Source of the DNA: an uncultured Candidatus Saccharibacteria bacterium
GTDB lineage: Bacteria > Patescibacteriota > Saccharimonadia > Saccharimonadales > Saccharimonadaceae
Direction of reading: 5' to 3'
Length of the DNA: 64,000 bases
NCBI GenBank assembly: GCA_938045445.1
Contig: CALIMM010000014.1
Location: 1-64,000 of the forward strand
Positions 42,626 to 50,044 of this stretch are shown one piece after another. Within the stretch, counting starts at the first letter, position 1. Every line of letters starts with the position of its first letter. A program made the position numbers and the translations under genes. The notes beneath the pieces were generated by a model. The model searched no databases and was not told where the DNA came from. It saw nothing but the letters and a program-made list of their open reading frames with translations.

Positions 42626-43303
42626 ATGTTTGAGCAAAATATGATTAACCACCACATCCAAAGGCGTATTCTTAGTGTGCTATGCTACCGCAAAGTGGCT
42701 CGCTTTCGTGATCTGCGCCCGCCACGGGTGGATACCAATCTCTTTAGCTATCATCTCAAGGTACTGCTGCAGCACCAGCTTGTTCAAAAGGTGCCGGGTG
42801 GCTATAGCCTAGCACCGCGTGGTTTGGCGTATGTCGATCGGGTTAGCACAGACACTATGCTGGTTCGCACCCAGCCCAAAATTGTGACTATGCTCGTGGT
42901 GCAAAATAGTAATGGTGACGTCTTACTCCAACAGCGCACCAAGCAGCCCTACATCGATACCTGGACGCTCCCCTATGGCAAGCTCCACATTGATGACAAA
43001 TCTATCCAAGCGGCGGCTCAGCGCGAAGCAGCGGAGAAGCTTGGCACCATGGATCTCGCGTTGCAGCATGCGGGCGAATGCTATATTCGTGTTTGGGCAG
43101 ACAAAGCGATTCTCTCAACCACGCTGGCTCATGTGTTTTATGGGGTGGCTGATGACATCACTCCGCACGAGCGGCTTGTCTGGGCGCGCCCACACAGGCT
43201 GGCGCAGTACACGCTTGCACCAGCAGTGGAGCAGATTGTAGCGCGGGCGTTCTTTTGTGACCCGTACTTTTTTGAGGAATTTGACGACGTTTTAGATCAA
43301 TAA
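42626..43303 (+). CDS. Winged-helix plus degenerate Nudix domain protein
   Basis: A 225-residue protein. The N-terminal 70 residues look like a winged helix (QRRILSVLCYRKVARFRDLR, then LFSYHLKVLLQHQLVQKV and GGYSLAPRGL). A Nudix fold follows with GKLHIDDKSIQAAAQREAAE and KLG: the first Glu is Asp and one Glu of the E-E pair is Lys. This order (DNA-binding domain first) is the reverse of NrtR regulators. It may be a metabolite-sensing transcription factor with weakened or no hydrolysis. Divergent from the HD-CYTH gene. Confidence 0.75.
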   Translation: MFEQNMINHHIQRRILSVLCYRKVARFRDLRPPRVDTNLFSYHLKVLLQHQLVQKVPGGYSLAPRGLAYVDRVSTDTMLVRTQPKIVTMLVVQNSNGDVLLQQRTKQPYIDTWTLPYGKLHIDDKSIQAAAQREAAEKLGTMDLALQHAGECYIRVWADKAILSTTLAHVFYGVADDITPHERLVWARPHRLAQYTLAPAVEQIVARAFFCDPYFFEEFDDVLDQ

Positions 43304-43318
43304 CAAGGAGGATGATAT

Positions 43319-43660
43319 ATGAAGATCGACGACTACGCACAGCAAGCAATCACTACCCTGAGCAGCGACTATGCCTACGGCGATGCCAATGCCCAGCTGA
43401 TGGGTATGGTACTGGGCCTGGGTGGCGAATCGGGCGAGGTGCTCGAGAAGTTCAAGAAGCTCCTGCGCGACCAGAAGGGTGAGATAACAGAGGAAGATAA
43501 GCAGGCAATTATTAAGGAGCTGGGTGATATCTTGTGGTATGTGACGGCGGTGGCGCACCTGCTTGGCTCGAGTCTTGAGGAGGTCGCTCAGCGCAACAAC
43601 GCCAAGCTCGCCAGCCGCCAGCAGCGCGGCCAGCTGCGGGGTAGTGGGGATGACCGGTAA
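43319..43660 (+). CDS. MazG-like nucleotide pyrophosphohydrolase
   Basis: A 113-residue all-alpha NTP pyrophosphatase. LGLGGESGEVLEKFKKLLRD provides E-x-x-E, and IIKELGDILWYVTAVAHLLG the E-x-x-D metal site. This is the short single-domain MazG type that hydrolyses non-canonical NTPs to NMP and PPi. AAGGAGGATG 6 nt before the ATG shows ordinary ribosome binding. It follows the winged-helix/Nudix gene by 15 bp and is probably in the same operon, both concerned with nucleotides. Confidence 0.93.
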   Translation: MKIDDYAQQAITTLSSDYAYGDANAQLMGMVLGLGGESGEVLEKFKKLLRDQKGEITEEDKQAIIKELGDILWYVTAVAHLLGSSLEEVAQRNNAKLASRQQRGQLRGSGDDR

Positions 43661-43757
43661 GTCACACCCTGGCTGAGGCCACTACAACTCACCACAACCA
43701 CCACTCGCGGATAGCAGTGGCGGTGTGAGAACTCGTCAATACTTTTGAGGTGTTTAT

Positions 43758-45020
43758 TTACCCCTGTTGTGCGAGCCGCTCCCGTACCCAGCCATCAATC
43801 GTGCCTGCTCCCATGCAGAGCACAAGCTTGCCCTCAGCGCGGGCGGTTTGGATAGCGTGCCACAGGGCATCATCGAGCTCGGCATAGTAAACGCTGCTAC
43901 GGTTTGTTAGTTGCTCGGTCAGTTGCTGTGGAGTGAGAATAGGCAAGGCTGGGTCTTCGCGGCTAAGGTAGGTTGGCAGCCAATAGATTTGCTCGGCGCG
44001 CTCCATACAGTCGGTGTATTGTTGACGGATCTCATGCTGGCGGACGTTTTGATGTGGCTGATATACCAGCACAACGTGGTCGGACAATTCTCGTGCCATT
44101 TGCAATGTTGCGGCGATTTCTACCGGGTGGTGGCCATAATCGCTATACAGCCCAGGCCCAAGCCGCTCAAAGCGTCGCTGCACTCCCGGGAAGGTATTGA
44201 TAGCCGCTCGAATATGCTCGGGTGAGCCAAGCCTGAGCTGCTTGCATGCCGTTGCCACGAGTGTTGCGTTTGCTCGGTTGTGGGCCCCTGCGAGGGTAAA
44301 TTGCTGTACATCTTCATCTTCCAAGACACGCGCCCGCCGCCGTGGTGGCACAACGCCTGCATCGGCATCGCGCTGCCACATGATAGTATATTCGCTCTGC
44401 TCAAGGAAGCGGCTAAAGGCATCAGTGTAATCCTGCTTGGTAGGATAGGTGTCTGGGTGGTCGTAGTCAACAGAGGTCAGCAGCGTGAGATGAGGGTGGA
44501 ACTGCAAAAAGTTGCGGTCAAACTCATCACACTCATACACAAAGTAGCGACTACCTGGCACATAATGCCCACTGGGGCCAAAACTCAATGTTGTACCCAC
44601 CGAGTAACTTACTGGCTCGCCCAGCTGGCGCAGTGCCCACACCATCAGGCCAGTTGTCGTCGTCTTGCCGTGGGTACCCGCGATGGCGATGAGCTGGAGG
44701 TCTTTTTCGTTGATGAGATAAGTGAGGAGCTCATCGCGTTTAGCGGTATAGATGCCAAGCCGGTGCGCCAAGACGAGCTCGGGGTGATCGGGTGGCAAGG
44801 CCGCAGTATAGATAAACCAATCAATGGGGGTTTGCTGATGGCGATAGGCCAGGTATTCGCCTGTTTGGTCTTGTGAGACGGAGATGCCACGCCGCTCGAG
44901 TTCTTGTGTCTCGAGTCCAATGTGGCTATCCGAGCCAAGCACATGGTGTCCTGCATCGTGTGCCAACTCAGCTAGTGGCCCCAGGCCCACGCCGCCGATT
45001 CCAGAGAAGTAGATATTCAT
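43758..45020 (-). CDS. murC: UDP-N-acetylmuramate-L-alanine ligase (MurC/Mpl family)
   Basis: A 420-residue Mur ligase. The N-terminal Rossmann part is YFSGIGGVGLGPLAELAHDA with GSDSH, the ATP site is IAGTHGKTTTTGLMVWAL, and YECDEFDRNFLQFHP and the C-terminal domain (YSDYGHHPVEIAATL) fit MurC or the recycling ligase Mpl. It adds the first amino acid (or a peptide) to UDP-MurNAc in the cytoplasm. MNIYFSG at 45020 is chosen as the start: TACAAT (complement 45028-45033) lies 7 nt upstream, while the frame to 45104 adds unrelated residues. Confidence 0.9.
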   Translation of the reverse strand: MNIYFSGIGGVGLGPLAELAHDAGHHVLGSDSHIGLETQELERRGISVSQDQTGEYLAYRHQQTPIDWFIYTAALPPDHPELVLAHRLGIYTAKRDELLTYLINEKDLQLIAIAGTHGKTTTTGLMVWALRQLGEPVSYSVGTTLSFGPSGHYVPGSRYFVYECDEFDRNFLQFHPHLTLLTSVDYDHPDTYPTKQDYTDAFSRFLEQSEYTIMWQRDADAGVVPPRRRARVLEDEDVQQFTLAGAHNRANATLVATACKQLRLGSPEHIRAAINTFPGVQRRFERLGPGLYSDYGHHPVEIAATLQMARELSDHVVLVYQPHQNVRQHEIRQQYTDCMERAEQIYWLPTYLSREDPALPILTPQQLTEQLTNRSSVYYAELDDALWHAIQTARAEGKLVLCMGAGTIDGWVRERLAQQG

Positions 45021-45163
45021 ACCTTCCATTGTACCGCCTCTGGCACAAAACCACCAGAGGTAGCTAAGGAGTGCGATCGCTCCACCTCGCACTACTGGGT
45101 TCAATATTGAGGTTATGCTATACTAGAGCCAAAGCATAAGTGGGCATACACAGGGTACATAGC

Positions 45164-45799
45164 ATGGCAAACAAACAGCAAGTCAAGCGGTCGATGAAGC
45201 GACTCCGGCGCATCAAGATGTGGCACTTGGTGCTACTACTTATGGTGCTGCTTGTGCTGTCTGCGACCTTCTTGCGGCTCAATAATGTGGGGATGACCGA
45301 GCGGCGGCGGGCAGTTCTCTCGGCAGATAAGGCGGGCAATATGGAGCAGATCCGCCAGCGCATCGCCGACCTCCAGCAGTATTCCTCTGCCCATATGAAT
45401 GCCGATACTGGCCCAATCTACCTACAAGAGCAGTACAATCGCGACGCTAAGGCTGCGCTCAACGCCTCGATGAGCACCACCAACCGCGCTGGCCAAACCG
45501 CCAATGCCAAGGCCGATGCAGTGTGTAAGCCACGCTTCCATAGCTGGTCGATCGACTACGTACGCTGCGTCTACGAAGAGCTGGGCAAGCTTAGTAGCAC
45601 CAATGCTAGCCTCCAAACTGCCAAGATGCCCGACACCAGTCTCTACCACTACAACTTCAGTGCACCACTATGGTCACCCGACTTTGCCGGCTGGACGATT
45701 CTCCTCACTGGCGTGGTCATCTCAGCCATTCTTGGGCGTATTGTGGGGATGATTATTTTGCGGATTATGCTGCACATTCAGTATCGAGCAGCAAAATAA
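45164..45799 (+). CDS. Hypothetical membrane protein with two helices
   Basis: A 211-residue protein. A strongly basic head (KQQVKRSMKRLRRIKMWH) precedes helix 1 (LVLLLMVLLVLSATFLRL). The outer part is about 120 residues, helical, with a cysteine pair (VCKPRFHSWSIDYVRCVYEE). Helix 2 lies near the C-terminus (WTILLTGVVISAILGRIVGM). ATG 45164 is preferred over 45140. No family recognised. Its size, basic head and placement opposite murC suggest an envelope protein. Confidence 0.65.
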   Translation: MANKQQVKRSMKRLRRIKMWHLVLLLMVLLVLSATFLRLNNVGMTERRRAVLSADKAGNMEQIRQRIADLQQYSSAHMNADTGPIYLQEQYNRDAKAALNASMSTTNRAGQTANAKADAVCKPRFHSWSIDYVRCVYEELGKLSSTNASLQTAKMPDTSLYHYNFSAPLWSPDFAGWTILLTGVVISAILGRIVGMIILRIMLHIQYRAAK

Positions 45800-46017
45800 A
45801 TAGCCAAAAAATAAAAAACTACAACATAATTTACAACACGTACAACACGCAAGATGGTCGTGAGCGAGTGTTCGCTCGGTGCTCCATAAAATTTATGCTT
45901 GACCCCTGTTTATCGTACAAAAATAGTACCAACATCTATCATACACAATAACCATAAGCAAAAATCAAAATCGCGCGTCTATGGTCGCCATCTCTGTAAA
46001 AAATCGCTGCCAAAGTG
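45800..46017. other. AT-rich intergenic region, no gene seen
   Basis: About 220 bp between the two-helix protein and the promoter of the 82-residue gene. It contains repeated ACAACA-type words (TACAACATAATTTACAACACG) but no reading frame, RNA gene or clear terminator. Confidence 0.4.
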
Positions 46018-46046
46018 TTGACATCCATTTTATGAGCATGTAGGCT
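46018..46046 (+). promoter_or_regulatory. Consensus-type promoter of the 82-residue gene
   Basis: TTGACA (46018-46023), a 17-bp spacer, then TAGGCT (46041-46046). The transcript would start near 46053 and include AGGAGGAG before the ATG. This is one of the clearest -35 boxes in the window. Confidence 0.6.
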
Positions 46047-46077
46047 AGGTTTTGTAAGATCAAATAGGAGGAGCACT

Positions 46078-46326
46078 ATGGCTTACAAATATACTAGTTC
46101 GAATGGTACTACATACTACTTGCACACGCAAAAAGATGCGGTATTGCGCGGTGGCGTAAAGCGGACGATTTACTACTTTTGCAAATCACCAAACAACGGC
46201 AAGGGTGAGCCGTGTGACATGCCTGAGGGCTACTACGTGAAGGAGCACTCGCGTAACAAATTCCCCTTTGCTGCCAAGAAAGACGCGGCAAAGCCCGCCA
46301 AGAAGGCTGCTAAAGCAACCAAATAA
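46078..46326 (+). CDS. 82-residue basic protein with aromatic-rich core and Lys/Ala tail
   Basis: The core has alternating aromatic and polar residues (YKYTSSNGTTYYLHTQKDAV, then RTIYYFCKSP and EGYYVKEH), typical of a small beta-sheet protein. The last 20 residues are Lys/Ala repeats (KPAKKAAKATK), like a histone-H1-type nucleic-acid-binding tail. I recall similar short proteins in other CPR and Chloroflexi genomes, but no function. It has a strong promoter, AGGAGGAG Shine-Dalgarno sequence and its own terminator, so it is probably highly expressed. Confidence 0.75.
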   Translation: MAYKYTSSNGTTYYLHTQKDAVLRGGVKRTIYYFCKSPNNGKGEPCDMPEGYYVKEHSRNKFPFAAKKDAAKPAKKAAKATK

Positions 46327-46349
46327 CCCGGACACGTGTATATAGAAAA

Positions 46350-46381
46350 AAAGACCTTTCTGTAACAAAAGGGTCTTTTTT
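46350..46381 (+). terminator. Rho-independent terminator
   Basis: AAGACC-TT pairs with AAGGGTCTT (one bulge), followed by a T-run. It lies 25 bp after the 82-residue gene. Confidence 0.75.
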
Positions 46382-46601
46382 GTTGACTTAGTGTAAGAGA
46401 GGGCTGCAAAGCAAGTGGAGTATGAGATGAAGTAAGCCGCGAGCCTATACCGCATGACGATAACTAAGTTTGTATAGAGAAGGACGCTCTCGCACTGCTC
46501 AGAGCACCAGAGAGCGGCGCTCAGCGCGAGTTGTGGTTTTCTCTCGTTTTGCGCCGTTCGCAGCGAGAGGAGTATGAGAGGAGGTGTGAGCGCATAAGCT
46601 G

Positions 46602-47044
46602 TTAGCGGGGCGACATGTCCACGACTGTCATGCCTGGTATGAGGCCACGCTTGTCTTCGACGATTTCCACCCAGTTGCCGTCTGGGTCTTTGATAAAGCA
46701 GTAGCGAAAGCCAGTCCGCCCCATCACAATATCGGTTGGCTCGCCCCAGCTAAGGGCTGCTGCGCGAAACTCATCGAGATTATCAACACTGAAGCCAATG
46801 TGCTTGACGCCGACTGTTTCGAGATCATTGCCAATTGTTGGCTGCGCTTGCGGTTGGTGTGCATTGTGGGCATAGGCAAAGAGCTCGAGGATCACACCAC
46901 TGGAGTTTATCAGCTGATGAATACTTAGCGTGCCGTCTGGTGCACGCCACACAACTGCCTCAGTGAAGAGCCAAGGCGCTTGTAGAATTGGATGCTCGCA
47001 GTAGCGCTGCGTACCGAGAGTGCGATATGATGGAGGACGGGCAT
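46602..47044 (-). pseudogene. VOC-superfamily (glyoxalase-like) protein, frameshifted
   Basis: The N-terminus MPVLHHIALSVRSATASIQF then YKRLG begins at 47044, five bases after the stop of the upstream gene. Near 46968 the frame shifts by one base, and the rest continues as FTEAVVWRAPDGTLSIHQL, VGVKHIGFSVDNLDEF and FIKDPDGNWVEIVED. Restored, it is a single ordinary VOC (beta-alpha-beta3 twice) protein of about 147 residues with metal-site H and E residues. The lesion is in a TCTTC context, so an indel error or recent decay are both possible. Enzyme activity cannot be inferred. Confidence 0.75.
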
Positions 47045-47049
47045 GGTGG

Positions 47050-47235
47050 TTATTTCTGCCTACTCTTTTGATTAAGCTGCATTTGAAGGTCAAACACTTG
47101 CTTGCCAAGCGAGTCGACTGCGCTGTGATAGCTGTTTTGCAAGGCTACGGCCCAGCCGATAAGCGACAAGAGGCCGATGGTAAGCACCACCAGCCATGCA
47201 ATAATAATTTTATCGGATAATTTTTTGTTCTTCAT
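47050..47235 (-). CDS. 61-residue single-pass membrane protein
   Basis: A short basic head (KNKKLSDK), one helix (IIIAWLVVLTIGLLSLIGWAVAL) and a C-terminal helix of about 30 polar residues (SAVDSLGKQVFDLQMQLNQK) that may form a coiled coil. TATACT (complement 47242-47247) ends exactly 6 nt before the ATG, supporting a real leaderless gene. The VOC gene follows after 5 bp. Confidence 0.65.
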   Translation of the reverse strand: MKNKKLSDKIIIAWLVVLTIGLLSLIGWAVALQNSYHSAVDSLGKQVFDLQMQLNQKSRQK

Positions 47236-47529
47236 AGCCGTAGTATAGCAGAAGGTAACGATTATATGTAATGAAGTTTTGTAATAAGTAATAGTATGAT
47301 ATTGCTAATACAATCGTAAAATTCCTAATGATTATTCCAACCAAGCTGCAAGGGTATTACCTGCTGGGTCTTGAAGATAAAAGCACTTTTACTGTAGTCA
47401 ACTTCGTAGCGTCTTGGGCTGGAAGCTTGATATAGTCTATGCGGTTAGCTACATTACTCATAGTTCTATTATACCGTTTGCGCATACTAAAACACGCCAC
47501 TATGGGCGTGCTATGACTAGTCTTTGCAA
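47236..47529. other. Intergenic region downstream of a tRNA, no gene seen
   Basis: About 290 bp of AT-rich sequence. A minus-strand open frame that spans part of it and the tRNA is an artefact. GCCACTATGGGCGTGC near 47497-47512 could form a weak hairpin behind the tRNA. Confidence 0.4.
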
Positions 47530-47605
47530 TGGTGGGGGCGGCTGGACTTGAACCAGCGGCCAACAGGTTATGAGCCCGCTGCTCTGACCACTGAGCTACG
47601 CCCCC
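47530..47605 (-). tRNA. tRNA with CAU anticodon, probably tRNA-Ile2 (k2C34)
   Basis: A full cloverleaf on the minus strand: acceptor GGGGGCG/CGCCCCC, D-stem GCTC/GAGC, anticodon loop CTCATAA, T-arm GCTGG-TTCAAGT-CCAGC, discriminator A and an encoded CCA. The D-loop and T-arm resemble E. coli tRNA-Ile2 more than tRNA-Met, so it is likely the tRNA whose C34 is changed to lysidine by TilS (gene at 51983). The Met/Ile assignment is an inference; the tRNA itself is certain. Confidence 0.93.
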
Positions 47606-47649
47606 AGATCCACTTGCCACATTATACCGTATTGTTGGCGTATATGCTA

Positions 47650-48285
47650 CTAGTAATCGAGTTTACTAAGGCTCCGGACGTCTTCGCCGGCAGCAGCGGA
47701 GCGCCGATCAATGCCTTCTGGTTCCTCTTGCTGTGGTCTATTTCTACGCTGAGCGGCGGTTTGGGATGGGTGAGCGGCTCGTGCTGCTTCTTTCACTTCG
47801 TGGCGGATACGCATACGCTCCAGGACAATCTGATCGAACTGCGCATCACGGTTGGTGTATGCCTGGGCATATTGCTCTGGTGTCATCCCAAGTGACTCTG
47901 CTATGGCAATGTCAAGATTATACCAGGCTGCGGCACGCTTCTCTTTGAGTGCTTTGCTTCGTGGGTGCTGTGCAACCTGATGATCGTAGCTATTGATGAT
48001 TCTTTGGAGAGCGTAGAGGTCTTCGCGTGTTGGCTGAGTGGACTGCTCACAAGGTGAGGGTGTCTCAGCCTGTGCTTGGGGTAGGGCGCCTGGTGCGTGA
48101 GAAGATGCTGGCAATCCATCGTCCTCTAAGTCGGCTAAGAGATCACCTTGCTTGCCATTTTTTTGTAGCGATAACGCTGCACGCGCAAATGTTGCAGCGG
48201 TGAATTCTATCACCGTTTTTGGTGGCGTTGAAGATTCTAGGCCGCGTTGTCGAGCAGCCTCTTGAGAAGGTTGTTTGTATGTCAT
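47650..48285 (-). CDS. Hypothetical soluble protein, charged and partly disordered
   Basis: A 211-residue protein. The middle (about residues 50-85) is P/A/S/Q-rich and probably disordered. Residues about 90-170 are helical (LYALQRIINSYDHQVAQHPR, then KRAAAWYNLDIAIAESLGMT and IVLERMRIRHEVKEAARAAH). No membrane segment or known motif. MTYKQPS at 48285 is chosen, because TATAAC lies 9 nt upstream and the frame further up looks non-coding. It ends 45 bp before the tRNA. Confidence 0.6.
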   Translation of the reverse strand: MTYKQPSQEAARQRGLESSTPPKTVIEFTAATFARAALSLQKNGKQGDLLADLEDDGLPASSHAPGALPQAQAETPSPCEQSTQPTREDLYALQRIINSYDHQVAQHPRSKALKEKRAAAWYNLDIAIAESLGMTPEQYAQAYTNRDAQFDQIVLERMRIRHEVKEAARAAHPSQTAAQRRNRPQQEEPEGIDRRSAAAGEDVRSLSKLDY

Positions 48286-48424
48286 CTTGCATTGGTTATA
48301 GCACAGAGGTCGACACCTGGCAAGTCTATGAGCGATTTTTAACCAAAATTGTGGTGCGCAGCGTGTTTTTTGCTGGCCCGCAGCTTTTGCAGCAACTGCG
48401 CGGTCTACGGTATAATAGAAGCCT

Positions 48425-48883
48425 ATGAAGTTTGTGCTCAGCGACACTACCAAGCGCCACATCATCTACAAGATCAAGCATGATTATCTCCAGCTCAATA
48501 CCATTGTGCTGGCGCTTGCGCTTGTGATTGCGACATACCTTGCCTGGCAGTCGGTGGCACGTCTCCAGCAGAACTATACGCAGCAGCGCGAGCTAGAGAC
48601 GAAACGGCGGCAGCTTGTCCTCACCGAGCTTGAGACGCAAACGCTGCAATACCAAAAGAATTTCCGCGAGAGCGACGAATATAAAGAGCTTGCTGCCCGT
48701 GAGAAGCTCGGCCTCGTGGCACCTGGCGAGAAGGTGATTGTGCTGCCCAAGAACAGCCCCGAAGCGCACGACCCACCAACCGATAAGCCTACCAACCCCG
48801 ATGCACAGAGTAGCAACTTCGAGCAGTGGGTAACCTTCCTCTTTGGTGGTGCAGCTGAGCAGGCCCAGCAAAAGGATAAATAG
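48425..48883 (+). CDS. FtsL/DivIC-type septum formation protein
   Basis: A 152-residue bitopic protein. A basic head leads to a helix (TIVLALALVIATYLAWQSVA), then a coiled coil (RELETKRRQLVLTELETQTL), then EYKELAAREKLGLVAPGEKV, the typical end of DivIC/FtsB proteins (A-R-E-K-L-G-L-V-x-P-G-E). It should form the FtsQLB-like divisome scaffold. The C-terminal 35 residues are a P/D/N-rich extension. TATAAT (48411-48416) is 8 nt before the ATG. Confidence 0.88.
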   Translation: MKFVLSDTTKRHIIYKIKHDYLQLNTIVLALALVIATYLAWQSVARLQQNYTQQRELETKRRQLVLTELETQTLQYQKNFRESDEYKELAAREKLGLVAPGEKVIVLPKNSPEAHDPPTDKPTNPDAQSSNFEQWVTFLFGGAAEQAQQKDK

Positions 48884-48965
48884 CAGGCGAGGAGCGGAAA
48901 TCTTGACATTCAGGCGGTAAATCCTTGACAATCGGCATTCATCACTGGTAGAATAAGAACCGTAA

Positions 48966-49044
<79 letters not shown>

Positions 49045-49052
49045 GGTAAGGG

Positions 49053-49075
49053 CCCTACCACATGGTAGGGTTTTT
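49053..49075 (+). terminator. Rho-independent terminator of the initiator tRNA
   Basis: CCCTACC (49053-49059) pairs with GGTAGGG (49064-49070), followed by TTTTT. It lies 10 bp after the tRNA. Confidence 0.9.
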
Positions 49076-49489
49076 GCTTTGGTGTCTTGAGAGGGTGGAA
49101 AGAAGAATAAGTTTGGCACTCGTCTCAGCACCCTATTAGTCCCGCTACCACTGATGTTTAGCAGTATGCCATGAGTGCTATGCGAGTTGGTGGAGTCTCA
49201 CCTCAGGCATGAACCGGTGAGCGCTGTTCACACCTCTGATGTAGCCAGCAACGGCTCGTGCCATCTTGGCGAGTGACTTAGGGGCAAGCGCGTGGGAGAG
49301 GTAACAAAATAGCCTGAGAGGTGGCGTAAAGCACGACAAGCAAAGGGCCGCCCTGGAATGGTGGGGGATACCGAGATAACAGGGATAAACAAGAAAAACT
49401 AAAATAAGAAATAATTTGTTTGCATTTTGTTCGTATATATGCTAGGATCGAGGTAGGTCGATAATGACAACACAAAAAAGAGGGTAGAT
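49076..49489. other. Intergenic region with leader of a small gene
   Basis: About 410 bp without a clear gene. Its last 60 bp carry a probable promoter (TTGCAT, 17 bp, TAGGAT) and a 7-codon mini-frame (49464, ATG ACA ACA ... TAG) just ahead of the 38-residue gene. The first 300 bp hold nothing I recognise. Confidence 0.4.
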
Positions 49490-49606
49490 ATGCGAAAAAA
49501 GACGAAAGAAACCATATTCGCCACCTGGAATCGGTCGCGTAGTATGGCAGAGCTGCGGGCATTCATTGCCGCACGCCACAGCAAATTAGCAGAGGTAGAG
49601 CTCTAA
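49490..49606 (+). CDS. 38-residue basic small protein
   Basis: ATG 49490 opens 38 codons (MRKKTKETIFATWNRSRSMA, then ELRAFIAARHSKLAEVEL). It is basic at the front and helix-forming throughout. Support comes from GAGGG 6 nt upstream, an upstream promoter-like pair, and a strong terminator 7 bp after the stop. It could be a small regulatory or ribosome-associated protein; nothing identifies it. A non-coding RNA of about 160 nt is the alternative. Confidence 0.5.
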   Translation: MRKKTKETIFATWNRSRSMAELRAFIAARHSKLAEVEL

Positions 49607-49613
49607 ACGACCG

Positions 49614-49646
49614 AAAGCACCTTGGGTGATGCGCCTGAGGTGCTTT
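49614..49646 (+). terminator. Rho-independent terminator of the small gene
   Basis: AAAGCACCT (49614-49622) pairs with AGGTGCTTT (49638-49646), followed by T. Confidence 0.8.
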
Positions 49647-49798
49647 TGCTCATGGGGGATGATGCACGTGATGAGTGATTGAGCACTCCGCACTCCATTG
49701 CACTCTATCCTCGTTATGTCTTTTTTGTCTCGACCCCAAGATTGAATATTTCTTTATGGTATTCACTTATACACTGGATCTAGGTAGTGATCATAAGC

Positions 49799-49825
49799 AA
49801 AAAACGGCGCACTCATCGTACGCCG
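49799..49825 (-). terminator. Rho-independent terminator downstream of the minus-strand tRNA
   Basis: CGGCG (49805-49809) pairs with CGCCG (49821-49825), and the A-run at 49799-49804 gives the U-tract on the minus strand. It lies 11 bp past the tRNA 3' end. Confidence 0.8.
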
Positions 49826-49836
49826 CCTATCATATC

Positions 49837-49913
49837 TGGTAGCACCGACTGGGATCGAACCAGTGACCTCAGGCTTATGAGTCCTGCGCTCTAACCGGCT
49901 GAGCTACGGTGCC
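49837..49913 (-). tRNA. tRNA with CAU anticodon, probably elongator tRNA-Met
   Basis: Cloverleaf on the minus strand: acceptor GGCACCG/CGGTGCT, D-stem GCTC/GAGC, anticodon loop CTCATAA, T-arm ACTGG-TTCGATC-CCAGT, discriminator A and encoded CCA. The last pair of the anticodon stem is A-G, so the loop is effectively widened. The body resembles elongator tRNA-Met. It is the third CAU tRNA within 2.4 kb. Confidence 0.92.
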
Positions 49914-50044
49914 AAACATGACGCATTATAGCAGAGAATTGGTAAGAAGGCTAGGGCTCAGGCGAGTGTTTTGGCGTTCTTTTTTGCCCAGGCCAGTGGT
50001 ATAATAGAGAAAGCGCCCAATTAGGAGTTAAGGAGAACCACCAC

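Noticed and set aside
46485..46575. Cluster of GAGAGC/GCTCTC-type inverted words
   Set aside because: Several short stems are possible but none is long, and no terminator run follows. It is likely low-complexity sequence, not an RNA gene.
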